Shown here: piece by piece, positions 4,773 to 8,197 of the stretch
How the letters are laid out: each line of letters starts with the position of its first letter
Numbering within the stretch: position 1 is the first letter of the stretch
Assembly (NCBI GenBank): GCA_947628195.1
Contig: CANQZB010000039.1
Span: forward strand, 1-8,197
Origin: an uncultured Clostridia bacterium
GTDB lineage: Bacteria; Bacillota; Clostridia; Christensenellales; UBA1242
Length of the DNA: 8,197 nt
Direction: 5' to 3'
Made by a program: the position numbers and the translations under genes
Notes under the pieces: model-generated
Seen by the model: only the letters and a program-made list of their open reading frames with translations
Told to the model about the DNA's origin: nothing
Databases searched by the model: none

Positions 4773-6470
4773 ATGCAAAAATTAAAAAAATATAATCAAA
4801 AAAGAAATTTTAACTCCACAAACGAGCCAAAAGGTGAAATAAAATTAAATAAAAATAAAAAAATTAGCAATAAAAATATAAAAAATTCCAAAAATAATGC
4901 CTTAAAAGAAAATTTTAACAAAAATTTAATTAAAAAAACAAAAAATATTTTTGTAATTCAACACCACTTTGCCAGGCGTGAACATTTCGATTTTAGAATA
5001 GAACACAACGGTGTGCTGTTAAGTTGGGCAGTGCCAAAAGGGCTTTCCGCCAACCCGGCAGATAAGCGCTTGGCAGTTATGGTGGAGGACCACCCGCTAG
5101 AATACGCCAATTTTGAGGGGGTTATTCCTGCCGGCAACTATGGCGCTGGCACGGTGGAAATTTATGATTTTGGCAGTTACACCCCGTGTTATGATGTGGA
5201 TTTCGGCCTTAAAAAGGGGCACATTAAAATTATTTTAAATGGAAAAATTTTTAACGGCGAATATTCCCTTATAAAAATGGACGATAAAAATTGGCTTATC
5301 AAAAAAAGTGATTTACAAGCAGAAAATTTAAATGAAAAAATTATTAAAAATTCAAATAAAAATCAAAAAATTATTAAAAATTTAAATAAAGTCATTGCGA
5401 AGAAACTTGACCATCAAGTTTCTGTGGCAATCTCATCCGCAAAAAATAATAAAAATTCCAGTAAAAATAAAAATGTCATTGCGAGGAGCGTTAGCGACGT
5501 GGCAATCTCATCCACAAAAAACAATAAAAATTCCAGCAAAAATCCTTTTAATAAATGCGATGTTCAATTATGCACCTTAACAAATAAAATTCCTTCCGGC
5601 AAAAATTGGGCTTTTGAAATTAAATATGACGGCTACAGAATTTTGACATTTAAACAAAATGAAAAAATTAATTTAATTACACGCAACGGGCAGGATTACA
5701 CACAAAAATTGCCAACAATAGCGGAAAGTTTAAAATTTTTTAAGCACAATTTTGTTTTAGATGGCGAAGTTGTGTCGTTTGACGAGGCTGGCAGGTCGGA
5801 TTTCGGCTTGCTTCAACAAAATTTAAAATTAAACCCCGAACAAACTCAATATGTGGTTTTCGATTTGCTTGCGTTAAACGGCAAAGATTTGCGTTCAACT
5901 CCGCTTTTAAAGCGCAAGGAAATGCTTAAAAATTTGCTTATAAACAGCCCCAACAATTTAATTTTTAGCCAGCACGTTTTAGGCGAAGGCAGTAAGTGCT
6001 TCACCTTTGCAAAACAGCACAATTTAGAGGGCATTGTTGCAAAAGAAATTAACTCAACTTACAACGGCAAACGTGATGAAACTTGGCTTAAAATAAAGTG
6101 TTATATGCGCCAAGAATTTGTTATTTGCGGTTATGTTACAACCCCAAAAAATCCCGTTTTAAGCGCATTAATTTTGGCATATTACTGCAATAAAAATTTA
6201 ATTTTTGTGGGCAAGGTTGGCACCGGATTTAATGAGGCAGATAAACTTAATTTAAGCAAAAAATTAAACAAAATAAAAGCGCAAAATTGCCCGCTTATAA
6301 CCAACCCCTTAAAAAAGGAAAATGTTGTTTGGGTTAAGCCAAAACTTGTGGCGGAAATTCAATTTGCCGAACTAACAAAGGAAAATATTTTGCGCCAGCC
6401 AAGCTTTATAGCACTCCGTGAGGACAAATCTGCCAAAGATGTTGTGCTAGAAGCAAATAAAAATGATTAA
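4773..6470 (+). CDS. ligD: LigD: 3'-phosphoesterase plus ATP-dependent DNA ligase
   Basis: A 565-residue NHEJ ligase with two domains. Residues 4-20 ('LKKYNQKRNF...EP') are the usual start of LigD phosphoesterase proteins, supporting ATG 4773 (AAAGGAAAAT before it). A Lys/Asn-rich stretch follows. The phosphoesterase domain is about 58-180, with candidate metal/phosphate ligands His65, His71, Asp73, Arg75, His107 and Tyr111 spaced as in characterised LigD; it trims 3' phosphates and ribonucleotides. A linker at about 181-260 is low-complexity and contains a tandem palindromic-repeat insertion. The ligase domain is about 261-565: motif I K284-YDGYR (AMP-bound Lys), 'VLDGEVVSFD' (III), 'YVVFDLLALNGKDLR' (IIIa), 'EGIVAK' (IV), 'WLKIK' (V), then the OB-fold ending 'QPSFIALRED' (VI). 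It lacks the polymerase domain, which is encoded separately downstream. All catalytic motifs look intact. Confidence 0.95.
   Translation: MQKLKKYNQKRNFNSTNEPKGEIKLNKNKKISNKNIKNSKNNALKENFNKNLIKKTKNIFVIQHHFARREHFDFRIEHNGVLLSWAVPKGLSANPADKRLAVMVEDHPLEYANFEGVIPAGNYGAGTVEIYDFGSYTPCYDVDFGLKKGHIKIILNGKIFNGEYSLIKMDDKNWLIKKSDLQAENLNEKIIKNSNKNQKIIKNLNKVIAKKLDHQVSVAISSAKNNKNSSKNKNVIARSVSDVAISSTKNNKNSSKNPFNKCDVQLCTLTNKIPSGKNWAFEIKYDGYRILTFKQNEKINLITRNGQDYTQKLPTIAESLKFFKHNFVLDGEVVSFDEAGRSDFGLLQQNLKLNPEQTQYVVFDLLALNGKDLRSTPLLKRKEMLKNLLINSPNNLIFSQHVLGEGSKCFTFAKQHNLEGIVAKEINSTYNGKRDETWLKIKCYMRQEFVICGYVTTPKNPVLSALILAYYCNKNLIFVGKVGTGFNEADKLNLSKKLNKIKAQNCPLITNPLKKENVVWVKPKLVAEIQFAELTKENILRQPSFIALREDKSAKDVVLEANKND
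5391..5438 (+). repeat. Interspersed palindromic repeat, copy A (variant centre)
   Basis: The ends GTCATTGCGA and TGGCAATCTCATCC match copy B, but the centre is replaced by a perfect 10-bp inverted repeat, AGAAACTTGA (5401-5410) and TCAAGTTTCT (5414-5423), with loop CCA. Together with the outer ATTGC/GCAAT pairing this forms one long hairpin. It is translated in LigD as VIAKKLDHQVSVAIS. Confidence 0.85.
5475..5513 (+). repeat. Interspersed palindromic repeat, copy B
   Basis: GTCATTGCGAGGAGCG...GACGTGGCAATCTCATCC, with terminal ATTGC/GCAAT complementarity. It is translated within LigD as VIARSVSDVAISS. It is identical to copy D (reverse orientation, 7517-7549) over the shared core apart from one extra T in the centre. 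Confidence 0.9.
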
Positions 6471-6488
6471 ATTTAAAAAAATTTATTA

Positions 6489-6521
6489 TGTCATTGCGAG
6501 CGAAGCGTGGCAATCTATTCC
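6489..6521 (+). repeat. Interspersed palindromic repeat, copy C
   Basis: TGTCATTGCGAGCGAAGCG followed by TGGCAATCTATTCC lies in the noncoding gap between ligD and the polymerase gene, 19 bases after the ligD stop. The centre is shorter than in copy B. The rest of this gap (6471-6597) is featureless A/T-rich DNA. Confidence 0.88.
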
Positions 6522-6597
6522 TTTTAAAATATAAAAAATTAAATAAAAATTAAAAAAATAAATAAAAATGTTAAAAATTCACACAAAAAAGGAAATT

Positions 6598-7398
6598 ATG
6601 CAAGAAATAATAATTTGCGGGGTAAAAATAACCAACCCTAATAAAATAATTTATAAAAAACAGAATATTACAAAATTAGATGTTGTAAATTATTATTTTT
6701 CTGTTGCCCCAAAAATGCTAAAATATATAAAAAATCGGCTTTTAACTGTAATTCGCTGTCATAACGGAGTAATTAACGGCTATTTTTTTAAAAAACACCC
6801 GTCAAATGACAAAAATATGGTGGATTTAATGTCGGTTGAGGGCGAACAATATTTTTCCATAAATTCAATTAAGGAATTAATTTATCAAGTGCAAATGGGC
6901 ACGCTGGAATTTCACATTTGGGGCAGTAATGTGCCAAAAATTGACGAGCCAAACTTAATGGTTTTTGACCTCGACCCAGATGAAAAACTCCCTATAAATA
7001 AGTTAAGAAAGGGCGTAACACTGCTAAAACAAACGCTAGACGCGCTTAAATTAAAATCTTATTTAAAAACAAGCGGTGGCAAGGGCTATCATGTAATTGT
7101 GCCTATAAAAAAGCCTTTTACGTGGAATGAATTTGCTGAATTTTCACACCAAATTGCACTGTTTTTAGAGGAAAAATATCCTAATTTATTTACAACAAAT
7201 ATAAAAAAAATAAATCGTAAAAATAAAATATTTATAGATTTTTTGCGCAACAAAAAAGGCGCAACTTGCGTTGCCCCGTTTTCTTTAAGGGCTCGTGATG
7301 GTGCACCCATTTCTATGATTATTGATTGGAAGGATTTAAATAAAATTAAACCTAACGAAATTAACATTAAAAATTATAAAAAATATTTAAATTTTTAA
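6598..7398 (+). CDS. ligD: LigD-type NHEJ polymerase/primase (AEP superfamily)
   Basis: A 266-residue stand-alone LigD polymerase domain (archaeo-eukaryotic primase superfamily). It adds nucleotides, often ribonucleotides, to fill gaps at broken ends held by Ku. Visible motifs are 'VKITNPNKIIY' and 'TKLDVVNYYFSVAPKML' at the N-terminus, 'LLTVIRC' (48-54), 'TLEFHIWGS' (102-110), motif I 'MVFDLDPDE' with metal ligands D124 and D126, motif II 'KTSGGKGYHVIVPI' (157-170, His165), and motif III 'IFIDFLRNKKGATCVAPFSLRARDGAPIS' with D214. The length fits a complete domain. The start is taken as ATG 6598, preceded by AAAGGAAATT exactly like the ligD start; ATG 6568 would add ten residues but has no ribosome binding site. 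It is codirectional with ku and ligD after 127 bp containing repeat copy C. In many bacteria this domain is fused to the ligase; here it is separate. Confidence 0.93.
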   Translation: MQEIIICGVKITNPNKIIYKKQNITKLDVVNYYFSVAPKMLKYIKNRLLTVIRCHNGVINGYFFKKHPSNDKNMVDLMSVEGEQYFSINSIKELIYQVQMGTLEFHIWGSNVPKIDEPNLMVFDLDPDEKLPINKLRKGVTLLKQTLDALKLKSYLKTSGGKGYHVIVPIKKPFTWNEFAEFSHQIALFLEEKYPNLFTTNIKKINRKNKIFIDFLRNKKGATCVAPFSLRARDGAPISMIIDWKDLNKIKPNEINIKNYKKYLNF

Positions 7399-7516
7399 TT
7401 TTTTTAATATTTTTTGCACATTTTTGCATAATTTTTATCAATTTTTTATTAATTTTTATTTTTTTTGATTATTTTTTGATTGTTTTTTATTTATTTTTTT
7501 AATTTTTATATTTTTT

Positions 7517-7549
7517 AGATTGCCACGTCGCTACGCTCCTCGCAATGAC
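7517..7549 (-). repeat. Interspersed palindromic repeat, copy D
   Basis: The reverse complement reads GTCATTGCGAGGAGCG...GACGTGGCAATCT, nearly identical to copy B. It lies between the convergent polymerase and collagen-like genes, after about 115 bp of T-rich sequence (7399-7516) that has no recognisable GC-rich terminator stem. Confidence 0.9.
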
Positions 7550-7550
7550 T

Positions 7551-7612
7551 GCTCGCCCTAGCAAGTTAGTATTTCGCCAGGCAAAAATTTTTGACTTCGC
7601 TCGCAATGACAT
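7551..7612 (-). repeat. Partial or composite repeat, copy E, abutting copy D
   Basis: On the minus strand GTCATTGCGAGCGAAG starts at 7610 and then departs into about 45 bp of other sequence (containing AAAAATTTTT and TAGGGCGAGC) until copy D begins at 7549. Only the left end of the family is recognisable, so it is a half-copy or a longer composite element with D. It may also help to end transcription between the convergent genes. Confidence 0.65.
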
Positions 7613-7655
7613 TATAAATTTTTCTTTCTTAATAAATTTATCTTTTCTTTATTTT

Positions 7656-8197
7656 TTATAAACTAATTCTTATAAAGGTTATATATAAATTTGAAGTGGA
7701 GCCACCTCTTTCCATGCCTTCGTGTTTAATTTTTAATTTGTCTTGTGCAGTCAAAGTAAAAAAGTTCCCTCTATTAAAACTTATAAACTGACCTTTTAGG
7801 CAAGCAATTTGGCTTTCTGGCAATTCTTGATTATTTTTTTCTATAATAATTTCAACCGTGTCGTTATTGCCTTCCGTGGCGTCTATATACCCTTGTAAAC
7901 CAACATAATAAAGCCCGCTAATGTTCACAGTTATTTCGTTAGAATTAATGGTTAGCGAGCGCGAGTTTTGTGGGGCAATAACTTCCACTTGCATATCGGT
8001 GTAATAGCCGTTGGAAACATCTTCCGCAACAATATATTCCACCAGCATAAGCGCACCCATTCCCGATGGTCCTGCCGGGCCAGTTGCCCCTTCCGGAATG
8101 TAAAAGGATAGGTTGTGGGTTGTTCCGTCAAAATCGTCATCGATGCTCGGCGCTTGGGTGTATCTTACTGAATACGCGCCTTTAATGGCTATTTTTT
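7656..8197 (-). CDS. Collagen-like protein, C-terminal part (5' end outside window)
   Basis: The minus-strand frame is open from the right edge to TAA 7658-7656, giving 179 residues. It begins 'KIAIKGAYSVRY...', continues to 'LSFYIPEGATGPAGPSG' (three Gly-X-Y triplets directly after a short beta-rich segment), then a C-terminal domain of about 130 residues with beta-strand-like alternation ('EITVNISGLYYVGLQGYI', 'NLYITFIRISL'). The lead-in 'xLSFxIPEGATGPxG' is common in clostridial and phage collagen-like proteins. Methionine at 8060 is internal, since collagen triplets precede it in frame. It faces the NHEJ operon convergently. The C-terminal domain resembles that of the protein at 1-534 in general design rather than in residue-level sequence. 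Surface or fibre location is inferred. Confidence 0.8.
   Translation of the reverse strand, partial: KIAIKGAYSVRYTQAPSIDDDFDGTTHNLSFYIPEGATGPAGPSGMGALMLVEYIVAEDVSNGYYTDMQVEVIAPQNSRSLTINSNEITVNISGLYYVGLQGYIDATEGNNDTVEIIIEKNNQELPESQIACLKGQFISFNRGNFFTLTAQDKLKIKHEGMERGGSTSNLYITFIRISL

Larger units (their letters stand above)
5391..5543 (+). repeat. In-frame tandem duplication within the LigD linker
   Basis: Unit 1 (5391-5468) and unit 2 (5475-5543) share the same order: GTCATTGCGA, a variable centre, TGGCAATCTCATCC, then a 30-bp A-rich flank. The flanks (5439-5468 and 5514-5543) match at 27 of 30 positions. Both units are read in the same frame, giving VIA...VAISSAKNNKNSSKN (207-232) and VIA...VAISSTKNNKNSSKN (235-257). 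The duplication is therefore of element plus flank, followed by divergence of the centres. Confidence 0.88.

Noticed and set aside
5395..5580. Open frame overlapping ligD in another phase, with a peptide containing ATWQSHPQ
   Set aside because: It is the alternate-frame reading of the palindromic repeats inside ligD and has no ribosome binding site.
7399..7516. Intrinsic terminator after the polymerase gene
   Set aside because: The region is T-rich but has no GC-containing stem, so no terminator can be placed.
5391..7612. CRISPR-like array
   Set aside because: Copies are irregularly spaced, in both orientations and lie in coding DNA, with no regular spacers and no cas genes.

Overview
The window looks like a chromosomal segment of an AT-rich, low-GC Gram-positive bacterium, probably an uncultured member of the Clostridia. 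The signs are strong AGGAG-type ribosome binding sites, sigma-A type promoters, collagen-like Gly-X-Y surface proteins, a BspA-type leucine-rich-repeat lipoprotein, a phage-type holin, and a cluster of exact matches to the Spo0A box. TAA and TAG stops are used, TGG encodes Trp, and nothing suggests a non-standard code. I cannot name the species.

Layout. 1-534 is the 3' end of a collagen-like protein gene, meeting stop-to-stop a small leftward XRE-type regulator (536-754). That regulator is divergent from a second XRE regulator (827-1027), with back-to-back promoters and two matching palindromic operators between them. A bidirectional terminator separates this switch from mscL (1055-1633, minus), which is divergent from a secreted BspA/LRR lipoprotein gene with a good promoter (1842-2897). 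A second bidirectional terminator (2909-2934) follows. Leftward across 3743-2936 run a small one-helix membrane protein and a holin-like protein, separated by about 130 bp that carry six TGTCGAA (0A-box) motifs.

3933-7398 is a same-strand non-homologous end-joining (NHEJ) operon: ku, then a LigD made of the 3'-phosphoesterase and ATP-dependent ligase domains, then a separate LigD-type polymerase/primase. Together these supply end bridging, end cleaning, gap filling and sealing of double-strand breaks. The operon is littered with copies of one interspersed palindromic repeat (GTCATTGCGA...TGGCAATCT). Two copies form a tandem, in-frame duplication inside the LigD interdomain linker, one lies between ligD and the polymerase gene, and one or two form a composite element downstream. 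No copy was seen in the first 5.3 kb. 7656-8197 (minus) is the 3' part of another collagen-like protein gene that runs off the right edge.

The main points for follow-up are the 0A-box array in front of the holin-like gene, the compact XRE/XRE switch with possibly leaderless starts, and the repeat invasion of the NHEJ locus including a coding-sequence insertion. No tRNA, rRNA, CRISPR array, transposase or integrase was recognised.
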